Source: Aquimarina sp. Aq78 (GTDB taxonomy: Bacteria; Bacteroidota; Bacteroidia; Flavobacteriales; Flavobacteriaceae). From it: 64,000 nucleotides of DNA. The stretch is from assembly GCF_900299525.1 (NCBI RefSeq), contig NZ_OMKA01000032.1, positions 1 to 64,000 on the forward strand. The letters run 5' to 3'. A program made the position numbers and the translations under genes. This document shows positions 42,993 through 52,661 of the stretch, piece after piece. The notes below the pieces were generated by a model, which worked only from the letters and a program-made list of their open reading frames with translations, ran no database searches and was not told where the DNA came from. Positions within the stretch are counted from its first letter, which is position 1. Each line of letters begins with the position of its first letter.

Positions 42993-43847
42993 CTATATTG
43001 CATCAAACCAGATTAATGTTTTAGCCCAAAGGGTATGCTTAAATTTCCTACTAAAAAAACCAAAATGACCTATTTTGTCTATGGGGATTTCATGGAGTTG
43101 TATCATTCTGATTTCTTTATCCGATTTTTCAAATAGTTCATGTATCCTGGTAATGGCAGGCCTTGTTCCTATAGGATCATCCTCTACACCAAGAGTTAGA
43201 AGTTTTGATGTACAGGTATTATAATAAAAGGTAATGCCAATAGCTTCCATTTGCTTTTTCATATCAGCATGCCGTCTTCTATTGTTCCATTGCTCAATTA
43301 CACCTTTAGGAACATCTTCTAATAATCCTAACTTTTTTCCCGGAAAATAACCAAATAGATTTGTAATCATAGGAAAAATAATATGCCATAAAAAGTAGAT
43401 TTTAGTTCTTTGATTCTTAGACCAGTCCTTATAATATGCTGTTTGCGCACCAATATTAATAATTCCACTAATTTGATCACTCCTTTCGGTCATTCCTATA
43501 ATTGTCCCTCCAATGCTATGGCCAAGAGTTACTATTTTGTGATTTGGAAACTCCTTTTTAGCATAATCAATCACTCCAGAAAAATCTTTTTGTCCCCAAT
43601 CTGTAAAAGAAGCCTTAAAACCACTAAGTTTTTTTGGTCTTGAGCCTGCTATCCCTCTATAATCATAAGTAATTACCTGATATCCATTTTTTGCCATGTA
43701 AGTAGCATAGTGATGATATAATTTTTTATCTACAGCTGTAGCAGAATTTATAATCAATACTTTATTTTTATCGACGATTCCCTCACAAGGGTAAACCTTT
43801 CCTGATAAGGAATAATCATCTATGGCAGGAATGCTAATCATTTGCAA
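42993..43847 (-). CDS. alpha/beta hydrolase
   Basis: A 284-residue alpha/beta hydrolase. The oxyanion/strand region is YDYRGIAGSRP, and the nucleophile Ser111 sits in the elbow GHSIGG. A helical cap with WNNRRRHADMKKQME follows, then LGVEDDPIGTRPA (the acid) and IGHFGFF (the His). No signal peptide, so cytoplasmic. The cap resembles that of carboxylesterase-like or acyltransferase-like enzymes. It is followed 19 nt downstream of the M20 peptidase gene in the same direction; cotranscription is likely. Substrate unknown. Confidence 0.82.
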   Translation of the reverse strand: MQMISIPAIDDYSLSGKVYPCEGIVDKNKVLIINSATAVDKKLYHHYATYMAKNGYQVITYDYRGIAGSRPKKLSGFKASFTDWGQKDFSGVIDYAKKEFPNHKIVTLGHSIGGTIIGMTERSDQISGIINIGAQTAYYKDWSKNQRTKIYFLWHIIFPMITNLFGYFPGKKLGLLEDVPKGVIEQWNNRRRHADMKKQMEAIGITFYYNTCTSKLLTLGVEDDPIGTRPAITRIHELFEKSDKEIRMIQLHEIPIDKIGHFGFFSRKFKHTLWAKTLIWFDAI

Positions 43848-43866
43848 GAATTTTATTGATGTAATG

Positions 43867-45390
43867 TTACAGTTTTTGTGTTAATATCGCAGTAATTGTT
43901 TTAATACCTTCGATATAATTACCAAGCCTGATATTTTCATTAGGGCTATGTTGATTATTATCTTTGTTTACTGTAGGCACAATAACAGCAGGAATATTTA
44001 GGGTATTTACAAACGGTGAAATAGGAATAGAACCTCCACCAGTACGAATTTGTACAGGAACTTTACCAAAAGCTCTTGTCATTGCTTTTCTTAACCATTT
44101 TCCAATTTCAGTATTAAAATCGGTTCTAAAAGCATCGTAAGCAATTTGATAGTTAAAACGAATGATTTTTGAATATTTCATCCTCTCATCTTCAGTAGGA
44201 GTGGTATTTATAATATGATATCCCTGATCTAAAATATGTTGTTTTACCATATCAACCATATGTTGTGCATCGGTTTCTTTAACAAGTCTTATATTCATTT
44301 CTGCGATAGCACTAGAAGGTATTATTGTTCGTCTTTTAGTACCTACCCAACCCGATTGCATTCCCAAAATACCTAAAGAAGGATATTGTATAGATTCTTG
44401 ATAAGTATCTGCAATATTATCTATTGAAGCGATGCCTAGCTTTTTCCTGATTATTTTTTCGTCGTCGGGAACTTGATTTAGGATATTTTTTGTCTCTTCT
44501 GATATTTCGATTCCATCATACCAACCTGGTATAGCAACTCTTCCGTCTTCTTGCATCATCGATCCTAATAATTGAGAAAGGCGTAATGCCGGATTGGGCA
44601 CATAGTTGCCATAATGACCACTATGTTGTGGTGCTCTGGGACCAAAAACCTCGAGAGATAATGTTGTTATTCCTCTTGCACCATATGCCAGTGTCGGTTG
44701 ATTAGAAATATGTCTAGGACCATCAAAAATGACTAGCATATCCGAGGCTAATTCCTTTTTGTAATCTATTACAGCTTTGGGCAATCTGGGAGAACTAATT
44801 TCTTCCTCAAAATCCATAATGACTTTAATATTGTAGTTAGGTTCATACTTAAAGTCGTTAATAATATCCATTGCTTTAAGAAACATAACAACCGGTCCTT
44901 TGGCATCAGATGTTGATCGGGCAAAAATTCTCCAGTCAGGATTAATTTTACCATTTAATTTATCCAATGGGATAGTGTTCCATTTTTTAACATCATCTTG
45001 TTCTTTTAGTACTGCTTTATATGGGTTTTCCTGAAACCATTTGGTAGTATCAACAGGTTGTCCATCTACTTGCAGGTAAATCAATACTGTTTTTTTTGCG
45101 CCTTTATGTTGTCTACCGGCTAATAGCAAGGGAATTTTTTCTGTTGTGAGACGTTTGGATGTAAATCCACGGTCTTTAAATGCTTTTTCACACCACTTTA
45201 TATTTTTTTCTATGTCTTTTGGATAATGAGCATCGTTAGGTAGGCTCAAAAGCTCAACCAATTCATTAAAAGAAGTTTTGGCATAGGTGAGTGAGAGTTT
45301 ATCCAGTTCACTGTCTTGTAACTGTTGTGCAGTAGAGGAAAAGATAAAAAAAAGCAGAGTGGTTGTAATGATACATCGAGTCATAATCAT
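43867..45390 (-). CDS. secreted M20 family dipeptidase
   Basis: A 507-residue M20 metallopeptidase. The signal peptide is cleaved near SSTAQ, which argues for the ATG at 45390 over one 29 codons upstream. The family motifs are STSDAKGPVV (the Asp bridging two metals), DFEEEISSP (the Glu general base and its partner), and VIVPTVNKDNNQHSPNENIRLG (the C-terminal His). The dimerisation domain lies between (GHYGNYVPNP). It would hydrolyse dipeptides in the periplasm or outside. The alpha/beta hydrolase gene lies 19 nt downstream. Confidence 0.9.
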   Translation of the reverse strand: MIMTRCIITTTLLFFIFSSTAQQLQDSELDKLSLTYAKTSFNELVELLSLPNDAHYPKDIEKNIKWCEKAFKDRGFTSKRLTTEKIPLLLAGRQHKGAKKTVLIYLQVDGQPVDTTKWFQENPYKAVLKEQDDVKKWNTIPLDKLNGKINPDWRIFARSTSDAKGPVVMFLKAMDIINDFKYEPNYNIKVIMDFEEEISSPRLPKAVIDYKKELASDMLVIFDGPRHISNQPTLAYGARGITTLSLEVFGPRAPQHSGHYGNYVPNPALRLSQLLGSMMQEDGRVAIPGWYDGIEISEETKNILNQVPDDEKIIRKKLGIASIDNIADTYQESIQYPSLGILGMQSGWVGTKRRTIIPSSAIAEMNIRLVKETDAQHMVDMVKQHILDQGYHIINTTPTEDERMKYSKIIRFNYQIAYDAFRTDFNTEIGKWLRKAMTRAFGKVPVQIRTGGGSIPISPFVNTLNIPAVIVPTVNKDNNQHSPNENIRLGNYIEGIKTITAILTQKL

Positions 45391-45515
45391 ATGTGTTGAA
45401 GAATTAGATGTTACCGGTAATTGTAAATGTATATAAAAGATTAGAATAGCTATTTTTATTTTAAATAACCTTAACAAGTTTTCTTATATTGGATTCAAAT
45501 TAAACCATTTAGGCT

Positions 45516-46451
45516 ATGCATACTCATAAGTTAATCCTGATTTCTTCTTTAATACTAGTGTTGTGTTTCTCTTGTAAAAAACAAAAAACAACTGATGTAA
45601 TAAAAGAGGAAGAAAAGTCTTCTGTAGAACGAGTAGATAAAAAAGATGCAATTACATCGCTTTCGCAAAAAATGAGCAATCAATATGAAAAAGCAAAACA
45701 GGATTTCCTGGCAGATTCGGATAATATAGATAATATTATCTGGTATGGAAGAAGAACTGCATATTTAGGGAAGTATAAAGAAGCCATAGAAATTTATTCT
45801 AATGGAATTAAAAAGCACCCTAACGAGGCTCGGTTATACAGACATAGAGGACATCGTTATGTTTCAATACGAGAATTTGATAAAGCAATACATGATTTGG
45901 AGTTTGCAACGACATTGATAGAAGGAAAGGAAAACAATATTGAACCTGATGGATTACCTAATGCAATGAATATTCCTGTAAGTAGCTTGCATGGAAACAT
46001 ATGGTATCACCTGGGCTTAGCATATTATTTAAAAAATGATATGAAAAAAGCGCATCAGGCTTATCTTAATTGTAGAAATTTAAGATCTAATGATGATAAT
46101 ACAGTCTCGAGTACAAACTGGCTATACATGATTCAAAGAAGAATGGGGAATGAAGATCTTGCGAGGGAGTTATTAGATTCGATAACGAATAATATGACGA
46201 TTATCGAGAATACAAGTTATTATAATCTTTGTAGATTTTATAAAGGGAAGATCACAATCGATTCGTTACAAATAGGAAAAGATGCGCCTCAGGATGATGC
46301 AACTCGGTATGGGATTGCCAATTGGTTTTTTTATAATGGGAACAAAGAGAAAGCAAGAGTAATCTTGCAGGAAATTCTGGAAGGTAAATCACGAAGCTCT
46401 TTTGGATATATCGCAGCAGAATCTGATTTTTCCAGGTATTTTGGAGAGTAA
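45516..46451 (+). CDS. TPR-containing lipoprotein
   Basis: A 311-residue lipoprotein with lipobox LCFSC (Cys about 20), a charged linker, and about four tetratricopeptide-like helical pairs (YEKAKQDFLADSDNIDNI, EAIEIYSNGIKKHPNEARLY, REFDKAIHDLEFATTL, KARVILQEILEGKSRS). It would act as a binding scaffold at a membrane surface. It is divergent from the M20 gene and convergent with dnaN, separated from it by a clear terminator. Partner unknown. Confidence 0.8.
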   Translation: MHTHKLILISSLILVLCFSCKKQKTTDVIKEEEKSSVERVDKKDAITSLSQKMSNQYEKAKQDFLADSDNIDNIIWYGRRTAYLGKYKEAIEIYSNGIKKHPNEARLYRHRGHRYVSIREFDKAIHDLEFATTLIEGKENNIEPDGLPNAMNIPVSSLHGNIWYHLGLAYYLKNDMKKAHQAYLNCRNLRSNDDNTVSSTNWLYMIQRRMGNEDLARELLDSITNNMTIIENTSYYNLCRFYKGKITIDSLQIGKDAPQDDATRYGIANWFFYNGNKEKARVILQEILEGKSRSSFGYIAAESDFSRYFGE

Positions 46452-46502
46452 GTTTTACTTTTTTAAGAAGCTAAGAAGCTATTTCTGATACTCATTAAAA
46501 AT

Positions 46503-46536
46503 AAAAATCCAATCCTATTAATAGGATTGGATTTTT
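46503..46536. terminator. bidirectional terminator
   Basis: AAAATCCAATCCTA pairs perfectly with TAGGATTGGATTTT around TTAA, with A and T runs on both sides. It separates the converging TPR and dnaN genes. Confidence 0.9.
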
Positions 46537-46559
46537 AAATATAAGTAATTTTTATGATC

Positions 46560-47678
46560 TTAATTATTCAACATCACAGGCATTACCAGCATGGTCACGT
46601 GCTCTCCTTCGTCTAATCCATCGATTGGAGTAAGAATCCCTGCTCTATTAGGTAATGACATTTCCAGTTGTACTTCATCTGCATTAAGATTATTAAGCAT
46701 TTCACTTAAAAAGCGAGAGTTAAAACCAATTTGCATATCATCACCTTGGTAATCACATGTTAAACGTTCTTCAGCTTTGTTAGAATAATCGATATCTTCT
46801 GCAGATATATTTAATTCTGCTCCGGCAATCTTTAATCTAATCTGGTGTGTTGTTTTATTAGAGAAAATAGAAACCCTACGAACAGAATTTAAAAACTGTG
46901 TACGGGCTATAGTTAATTTATTAGGATTCTCTTTTGGTATTACCGCTTCATAATTAGGGTATTTACCATCAATTAACCTACAGATTAATTGTGTTTCATC
47001 AAAAGAGAATTTTGCATTAGATTCATTGTATTCGATCAGTACTTCACTATCACTACCTGCCAAAATCCCTTTAAGTAAGTTCAATGGTTTTTTAGGCATA
47101 ATAAACTCTGCGGCTTGAGAAGCTTTGATATCTTCTCTAGTATATTTAACCAATTTATGGGCATCGGTAGCAACAAAAGTTAAACCTTCTGTAGAGAATT
47201 GAAAAAACACACCACTCATTACTGGTCTTAAATCATCATTACCAGTTGCAAAAATAGTTTTGCTTACTGCTGTGGCTAGAATATCTCCAAGTAAATTTGT
47301 AGAACTGGGATCTTCTAATTCTACTGCTTTGGGAAACTCCTCACCGTTAGCATAAGCCAAGGCATATTTACCATGATTAGAACTTATCTCTATTGTATTA
47401 TTATCTGCAGCGACAAAAGTTAAAGGTTGCTCAGGAAAAGTTTTAAGGGTTTCTAACAATAATTTAGCTGGTACTGCAATAGTTCCCTGATCAGAAGATT
47501 CTACTTCTAATTTTGCAGACATGGTGGTCTCTAAATCAGAGGCAGATACAGTTAATGCATTATTGTCTAATTCGAACAAAAAGTTATCTAAAATTGGTAA
47601 TGTATTGCTATTACTAATTACCCCTCCTAATACCTGTAGTTGCTTAAGTAAGTAAGAACTGGATACTATAAATTTCAT
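46560..47678 (-). CDS. dnaN: DNA polymerase III beta subunit (sliding clamp)
   Basis: A 372-residue sliding clamp. The N-terminal FIVSSSYLLKQLQVL, the repeated domain pattern with LLETLKTFPEQPLTFV and IEISSNHGKYALA, and the C-terminal EVQLEMSLPNRAGILTP and EHVTMLVMPVMLNN are diagnostic of DnaN. Three similar domains give the expected length. It encircles DNA and tethers the polymerase. It is not next to dnaA or recF in this window. A -7 element lies at 47852-47845 with a leader of about 160 nt. Confidence 0.97.
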   Translation of the reverse strand: MKFIVSSSYLLKQLQVLGGVISNSNTLPILDNFLFELDNNALTVSASDLETTMSAKLEVESSDQGTIAVPAKLLLETLKTFPEQPLTFVAADNNTIEISSNHGKYALAYANGEEFPKAVELEDPSSTNLLGDILATAVSKTIFATGNDDLRPVMSGVFFQFSTEGLTFVATDAHKLVKYTREDIKASQAAEFIMPKKPLNLLKGILAGSDSEVLIEYNESNAKFSFDETQLICRLIDGKYPNYEAVIPKENPNKLTIARTQFLNSVRRVSIFSNKTTHQIRLKIAGAELNISAEDIDYSNKAEERLTCDYQGDDMQIGFNSRFLSEMLNNLNADEVQLEMSLPNRAGILTPIDGLDEGEHVTMLVMPVMLNN

Positions 47679-47852
47679 CTGTTTTTCTTTATTATTTTTT
47701 GGTTGTCAGAATTTGTGCTGATACAGATCAGTATGGAATTTGCCAATAATCATTTCAACCGATCTACCGTGAGGTAGGTAAGAATCAATGTAGTTGCCAT
47801 GGCTCATTTCATATATATGTGTGACTAATTACGTACAGTTTTACGCAAATAT
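47679..47852 (-). promoter_or_regulatory. dnaN promoter and leader
   Basis: TATATTTG at 47852-47845 (minus strand) is a good -7 element. The leader of about 160 nt contains the small hairpin CTACC-GTGA-GGTAG (47764-47777), a GNRA-type tetraloop when read on the plus strand. No known leader RNA was recognised. Confidence 0.45.
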
Positions 47853-47943
47853 AATCGTAATCTGTTTGGGATTTGGTATTGAGAAAACCATAGTTATTAA
47901 CAAACCAAAGGGAGTTATTGACTATTTTATGAATTCGGAATAA

Positions 47944-48519
47944 TTAATTAGTGCCATCTTTCATGAGCTTATCTGTATAATGTGCTTTATGCTTGGGTTT
48001 AGCAAAGCGTTTTTGATTATAAGCTTTAGATTTTCCTTTTGGGATAGATAAACTTTGCCATTGCTCACTAGCAATCATTTTCCCGAGAAATACGATTTGT
48101 CCTATATGATACGAATAATGCGCTAATTGTCTGTTGATCGCTTCAGTAATACTATGTTCTATATTACGAATATAAATAGGCTGGTTAAAATTATTTTGAT
48201 CGATACTATCTAGTGCTTCAAAAAGGCATTGCCATCCATCATCCCATTTGGTTAGAAGATCTTCTTTAGATTTAATGTCGTTTTCAAATTCGGCATCACG
48301 TTGCCTCCATTCTTTTTCTCCATCTGTAGTTAAAAAATCGGTCCAACGGGATTTCATATTACCCCAGAGATGTTTTACAATAATGGCTATGCTATTACTC
48401 TCGTTGTTATATTGCCAAAAAAGCTTCTCTTCAGGGATTTGATCTATTGTTTTTTCTCCCAGAGATTTATAATAAGCAAACTGTTTTTGGATTCCTTCTA
48501 GATATTCGGATGATTTCAT
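47944..48519 (-). CDS. DinB-like (DUF1572) protein
   Basis: A 191-residue DinB-fold four-helix protein. The expected three metal-binding histidines are visible in IAIIVKHLWGNM and QLAHYSYHIGQIVFLGKM. Length and motifs match the DUF1572 branch common in Bacteroidota. Some DinB-like proteins are thiol-dependent transferases (bacillithiol), but this branch has no proven function. It is upstream of and on the same strand as dnaN, but separated by the dnaN promoter. Confidence 0.85.
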   Translation of the reverse strand: MKSSEYLEGIQKQFAYYKSLGEKTIDQIPEEKLFWQYNNESNSIAIIVKHLWGNMKSRWTDFLTTDGEKEWRQRDAEFENDIKSKEDLLTKWDDGWQCLFEALDSIDQNNFNQPIYIRNIEHSITEAINRQLAHYSYHIGQIVFLGKMIASEQWQSLSIPKGKSKAYNQKRFAKPKHKAHYTDKLMKDGTN

Positions 48520-48626
48520 TGATGTATACTTTTACTTTAAAGATAAGGTTTTAAAATGTAAGTTTTATATTGTAGGGTAGAGGGAACCTGCATAAAAATA
48601 TGCTCTACCAAATGATAAAACGAGTA

Positions 48627-49658
48627 TTAAAATAACATTTTTCGTTTTCGAACCAATAACCAGATGACTACAGGAGCACCAATTAGCGAAGTAATAGCAT
48701 TAATAGGAAGTGTGTATTCACTGGATGGCAACTGTGCGATACTATCACACACCAGCATAATAATGCTTCCTAGTAGTATTACAGCAGGGATTAATGTTTT
48801 ATGATTAGAGGTATGAAATAGTTGCCTTGTAAGATGAGGTACAGCTAAACCAATAAAGGCAATTGGTCCGGCAAAGGCAGTAATGCTACCGGCCAATAAT
48901 CCCGTAGCAACAATAATAAGAAAACGGCTTGTCTTGATGTTTAGCCCAAGACTACGAGCATAGTTTTCGCCCAGGAGTAGTGTATTTAGAGGTTTTATGG
49001 CAAGGATGGATAATAACATTCCTAATAGTGATATACCAGAAAATATAAGTACGTCATACCAGGTGAGATTGCCTAAGCTTCCAAATCCCCAAAAAATATA
49101 TCGCTGTAATTGATCGGCAGGTGCAAAGTAGGCCAATACACTCACTATAGCTGCTGTAATACTTCCGAACATAAGTCCGATAATAAGTATTGCCATTGTA
49201 TCTCTCACCCTAATAGAAACAAGCATAACTGCAAATAGAACTAATATACTACCTAGACTGGCAGCAATAACCAATCCCCATTTTGAAATTAAAAAAGTAG
49301 ATACTGCAACTCCGGTAAATGCACTTCCTAGTATCAATAGTGCTACCCCTAGACTTGCTCCAGAGCTTATGCCGAGGACAAAAGGACCTGCCAATGGATT
49401 TCTAAACAGGGTTTGCATCAGTAATCCTGAAACTCCAAGTCCACTACCGACAATTATGGCAGTGAGTGCTTTTGGTAATCTATAATCTATAATGATATGC
49501 CTCCAGGATTCTTTTTCAACAGCTCCTCCTACGAGGCTACTTAACGTATCCAGCCACGGAATAAATACTGAGCCTAGGCTTATATTTGCAATAAAACAAA
49601 TTAATAAAAGCACGATAATACTTATAAAAACACGTTTATATGATTTAGTTGGGGTCAA
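48627..49658 (-). CDS. btuC: cobalamin ABC transporter permease (FecCD/BtuC family)
   Basis: A 343-residue FecCD/BtuC-type permease with about 9-10 membrane spans. Signature stretches are YRLPKALTAIIVGSGLGVSG, GPFVLGISSGASLGVA, the GSLGNLTWYDV loop, and AGPIAFIGLAVPHLTRQL, the coupling-helix region that meets the ATPase. It is immediately downstream of the binding protein gene (no gap) and lies in a cobalamin gene neighbourhood, so cobalamin rather than siderophore is the likely substrate. No ATPase gene follows; the next gene is DinB-like. Confidence 0.9.
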   Translation of the reverse strand: MTPTKSYKRVFISIIVLLLICFIANISLGSVFIPWLDTLSSLVGGAVEKESWRHIIIDYRLPKALTAIIVGSGLGVSGLLMQTLFRNPLAGPFVLGISSGASLGVALLILGSAFTGVAVSTFLISKWGLVIAASLGSILVLFAVMLVSIRVRDTMAILIIGLMFGSITAAIVSVLAYFAPADQLQRYIFWGFGSLGNLTWYDVLIFSGISLLGMLLSILAIKPLNTLLLGENYARSLGLNIKTSRFLIIVATGLLAGSITAFAGPIAFIGLAVPHLTRQLFHTSNHKTLIPAVILLGSIIMLVCDSIAQLPSSEYTLPINAITSLIGAPVVIWLLVRKRKMLF

Positions 49659-50807
49659 TTAATTTAGTTTTTCAAAAAAATAGGGTTCATAATCGATTAA
49701 TAATTCAGGGTGTGCAATTTTAATAATATCTTTTAAGATTAAGTCTGGCCGCATAGGTCCTAATTCATAATATATTAATCCTCCTTTTGAACCCATCTTT
49801 AATGTTGAAGAATATACGGCTTTATTTTTAAAGGCATCGAATAAAACATATTGATGATTCTTTTGTTTTAGTTCACCAAGAGATTTAGAATTTCCAGATC
49901 CTATCCATAGTTCAGCATTTTGAGCCTTTTCAAGTACGCTTTCAAAACTTAACCTAAGGCTTCCAGTTTTTTTAACGTCTCTCCATAAATATGTAGTGTT
50001 AGCATCTTTCAGAAATTTTGCAACAAAGCTATTTCCGCCAGGAACATACCAAATGTCTTTATACATATTACCAGATAAAATTGTTGGAGAAGAAGTTGTG
50101 TTTTGAGCTAAAACAGTTGCGTCGTTATATTCTTTTTTAATGTTTTGGAAAATATCTTCTGCCATTTTTTCTTTCCCAAAGAAAGCCGCAATAAATTTTA
50201 TCCATTCTGCTCTACCTAGTGGATGTTCTTCCATCCACGAGCCATTTATCACAACAGGAATCCCAGTTTTTTGAATCAGGTCATAGGCCTTTGTATCTCC
50301 TGAAGATGAAAACCCAATAATTAGTTCGGGAGAAAGTTCAAGAACAACTTCTGTGTTTAAATTCCATTCTTTGCCAAGTTCTTTTATAGCACCATTACTA
50401 ATTAAAGCACGTGTTTTTTCAGAAGAAATATAATCTGTATGAGGAAATCCTACTAATTTCTCTTCAAGATTCATATACTCTAACATTGGAATATCTGTAG
50501 TAGAGGTTACAACAACCCTTTCTATAGGCACTTCTATAAATATTGCATTTGGAGATTTAAATGGTTTTTCTGTTCCTTTTGGGTGTAAAATATATGTAAA
50601 TTCTTCTTTTGCATCCGGCCAGGGTGTTGTAACCTTAATTTCTTTATAGTTTTCACGATTTTTAATAGTAAACCCTGAAGCGTATTCAATATTTTGAGGA
50701 GCCAGATACATTACGGTGAGTGGGGTAGTATCCTTTGGCGTTTTCTTACAAGAAGCACCTAATAAGAACAGTAAAGAAATGATAAAAACAGTACGCATGA
50801 GCATCAT
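49659..50807 (-). CDS. btuF: cobalamin-type ABC transporter substrate-binding lipoprotein
   Basis: A 382-residue substrate-binding protein of the BtuF/FhuD-like (long single helix) class with a lipobox (FLLGASC). Visible blocks are IEVPIERVVVTSTTDIPMLE, LGKEWNLNTEVVLELSPELI and TGIPVVINGSWMEEHPLGRAEW. It is longer than E. coli BtuF. I choose the start at 50807, a few codons before the signal sequence; a more upstream ATG adds 18 residues. No cobalamin riboswitch-like sequence is seen upstream. The stop codon directly precedes the start of the permease gene, so the two are cotranscribed. Confidence 0.85.
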   Translation of the reverse strand: MMLMRTVFIISLLFLLGASCKKTPKDTTPLTVMYLAPQNIEYASGFTIKNRENYKEIKVTTPWPDAKEEFTYILHPKGTEKPFKSPNAIFIEVPIERVVVTSTTDIPMLEYMNLEEKLVGFPHTDYISSEKTRALISNGAIKELGKEWNLNTEVVLELSPELIIGFSSSGDTKAYDLIQKTGIPVVINGSWMEEHPLGRAEWIKFIAAFFGKEKMAEDIFQNIKKEYNDATVLAQNTTSSPTILSGNMYKDIWYVPGGNSFVAKFLKDANTTYLWRDVKKTGSLRLSFESVLEKAQNAELWIGSGNSKSLGELKQKNHQYVLFDAFKNKAVYSSTLKMGSKGGLIYYELGPMRPDLILKDIIKIAHPELLIDYEPYFFEKLN

Positions 50808-51070
50808 TTTTTTGTAAAAATAGTAAATCAGAATAAGTTTGGGTCTAAGGTAGCATTTCATTATGCTATAGATAATTTATATACACTTTAGTATCAACTT
50901 AATAAATAGTAAAAAAATGTTTTATGAATCATTTAATCAAAAAAATAATGATTATTTGATAAGCAAAACAATTTATAAACCGTCATTTAACTATTTGTTC
51001 TCTTTAAGCTAAAACCGGAAAACTGCTAAAAAACGTTCTTTGGATATTTAATGCAAATGCATAAATAGAT

Positions 51071-52069
51071 ATGAAAAGCTTAAACTTACATTTTACCTTT
51101 TTAATAGTGTTAACGTTTTTTTCATGCTCTTATGAGGAAAGCAATATAGAAGATTACGAAAATCAAAAATTTCAAGAAAGTAAAAATAGGAATATAGAAA
51201 GCTTGACGATAGTAAGCTACAATATATTTCATTTACCTGGTATTGCACGAATAAAACACTATAAGGAAGAAGAGAGGTCGACAAAGCAGCTACAGGTTTT
51301 AACAGAAATGGCACCTTTATTAGATGTTATTGTTTTTCAGGAAGGATTTAACAGACAAGCCGAGACATATCTATTTAATAAATTGGAGGAGGTATATCCT
51401 TATAACACAGTACTTGTTGGCCAATATTGTAGTGCAGGTTCTTATTGGAACTCTGTTAATGGAGATTGTTCTAATAGTCTCTTTGTTGTTAATGGAGGGG
51501 TAAGGATTTTTAGTAAATATCCAATTGATATTAAAAGGCAGTACGTGTTTAACAACTCTGCATACGGAACAGCGGATTATTATTCTAATAAAGGCGCAGT
51601 ATATGTTGAGATTACTAAAAATGGAAAAAAATACCATATTGTAGGTACACATTTACAAGCAGATCAAGGAAGTTATAATGGAACTTCTGTTCGATTAAAG
51701 CAATTAAAAGAAATTAGGGATTGGGTAAATAGTTTAAAAATACCAATATCAGAACCTTTAATTTATGCAGGAGATATGAATGTGGAATATACAGATACAT
51801 TTTCGTATAAGGATATGAAAAGTATTTTGAATTCTAGAATATCATATTCTTTTAACCCTTCGACAGAAGCAGGGACCTATTCTAATACCAATACTTTGGT
51901 TAGAAAAGAATATCCAAATTATAATAATACACTAGATTATATTTTAATTAGCAAAAGTCATAAGCAACCAGTTTTTATACCTGAAATGCAGGTACTTCAA
52001 TTTGTGAAAGATGGTGAAGATCTATCAGATCATAATGCGGTAAAAACAACATATAGTTTTAATAATTAA
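51071..52069 (+). CDS. sphingomyelinase-like endonuclease/exonuclease/phosphatase lipoprotein
   Basis: A 332-residue lipoprotein (FFSCSYEES, Cys about 19) with an EEP-superfamily fold. Motifs are VSYNIFHLPG, VIVFQEGF (metal-binding Glu), GTHLQADQG, YAGDMNVEY, and the terminal SDHNAV with the catalytic His. The NxFxLPG and GTHLQA variants are those of bacterial neutral sphingomyelinases and related phospholipases rather than DNA-cleaving enzymes. It is oriented opposite to the surrounding cobalamin genes and separates btuF from cobC. Substrate is inferred only. Confidence 0.8.
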   Translation: MKSLNLHFTFLIVLTFFSCSYEESNIEDYENQKFQESKNRNIESLTIVSYNIFHLPGIARIKHYKEEERSTKQLQVLTEMAPLLDVIVFQEGFNRQAETYLFNKLEEVYPYNTVLVGQYCSAGSYWNSVNGDCSNSLFVVNGGVRIFSKYPIDIKRQYVFNNSAYGTADYYSNKGAVYVEITKNGKKYHIVGTHLQADQGSYNGTSVRLKQLKEIRDWVNSLKIPISEPLIYAGDMNVEYTDTFSYKDMKSILNSRISYSFNPSTEAGTYSNTNTLVRKEYPNYNNTLDYILISKSHKQPVFIPEMQVLQFVKDGEDLSDHNAVKTTYSFNN

Positions 52070-52142
52070 TTTATTGTATAAAACAATAAATATCCCTGCA
52101 TAAAAATGTAGAGCGTATTTATTAATATACCTACCAATGGGT

Positions 52143-52661
52143 CTAGATAGCAATTACATCTCCGTACGCTATTTTGATAGAAAAAGAATCTTTAAGATCT
52201 ATTTGTTGCAGGCTAGCAAGTAACGCTCTCATAGGACCGGCATGGGTTATTACGGCAATTTTTTCTTCAGAAACATGATCCAGAGAGGTGTAAAAATCCA
52301 AAATTCGTTCTTGTAGTGTGATATATGACTCCCCATTTGGGACTTGTATATTTACAAAATCATTCATCCAGGGATCTATTTCTGAACTATGTATAGCGTC
52401 CCAAGGCTGTAATTCCCAATCTCCAAAATTTAATTCTTTAAGTCGATTATCATAGATAATTTCTTTTTTGAATGTTTTGGCTAATAGTTTACATCGTTGT
52501 AATGGGCTGCTATATATCGTAGTAATTTCATGAACAGGAATACATTGATGTATCTTTTCTACTTCTGTAGTAAATGTATCTGTAATTCCGATATCACTTT
52601 GCCCATAGCAAATTCCTTTTTCGATATTTGGAGTGGTATGTCTTACCAGGTATATTTCCAT
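52143..52661 (-). CDS. cobC: alpha-ribazole phosphatase
   Basis: A 172-residue histidine-phosphatase. The phospho-acceptor His is in YLVRHTTP, the second Arg/Glu in LKELNFGDWE, and the second catalytic His in ITHAGPMRAL. Its position at the end of the cobU-cobT-cobS unit, with an overlap of 19 bp with cobS, supports the specific assignment to CobC, which removes the phosphate from alpha-ribazole 5'-phosphate or from the cobalamin 5'-phosphate product. Confidence 0.88.
   Translation of the reverse strand: MEIYLVRHTTPNIEKGICYGQSDIGITDTFTTEVEKIHQCIPVHEITTIYSSPLQRCKLLAKTFKKEIIYDNRLKELNFGDWELQPWDAIHSSEIDPWMNDFVNIQVPNGESYITLQERILDFYTSLDHVSEEKIAVITHAGPMRALLASLQQIDLKDSFSIKIAYGDVIAI

Noticed and set aside
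50862-51070. A second cobalamin riboswitch before btuF
   Set aside because: None of the conserved blocks (GGGAA, CCCGCAACTGT, GCCAGGAGACC) is present.
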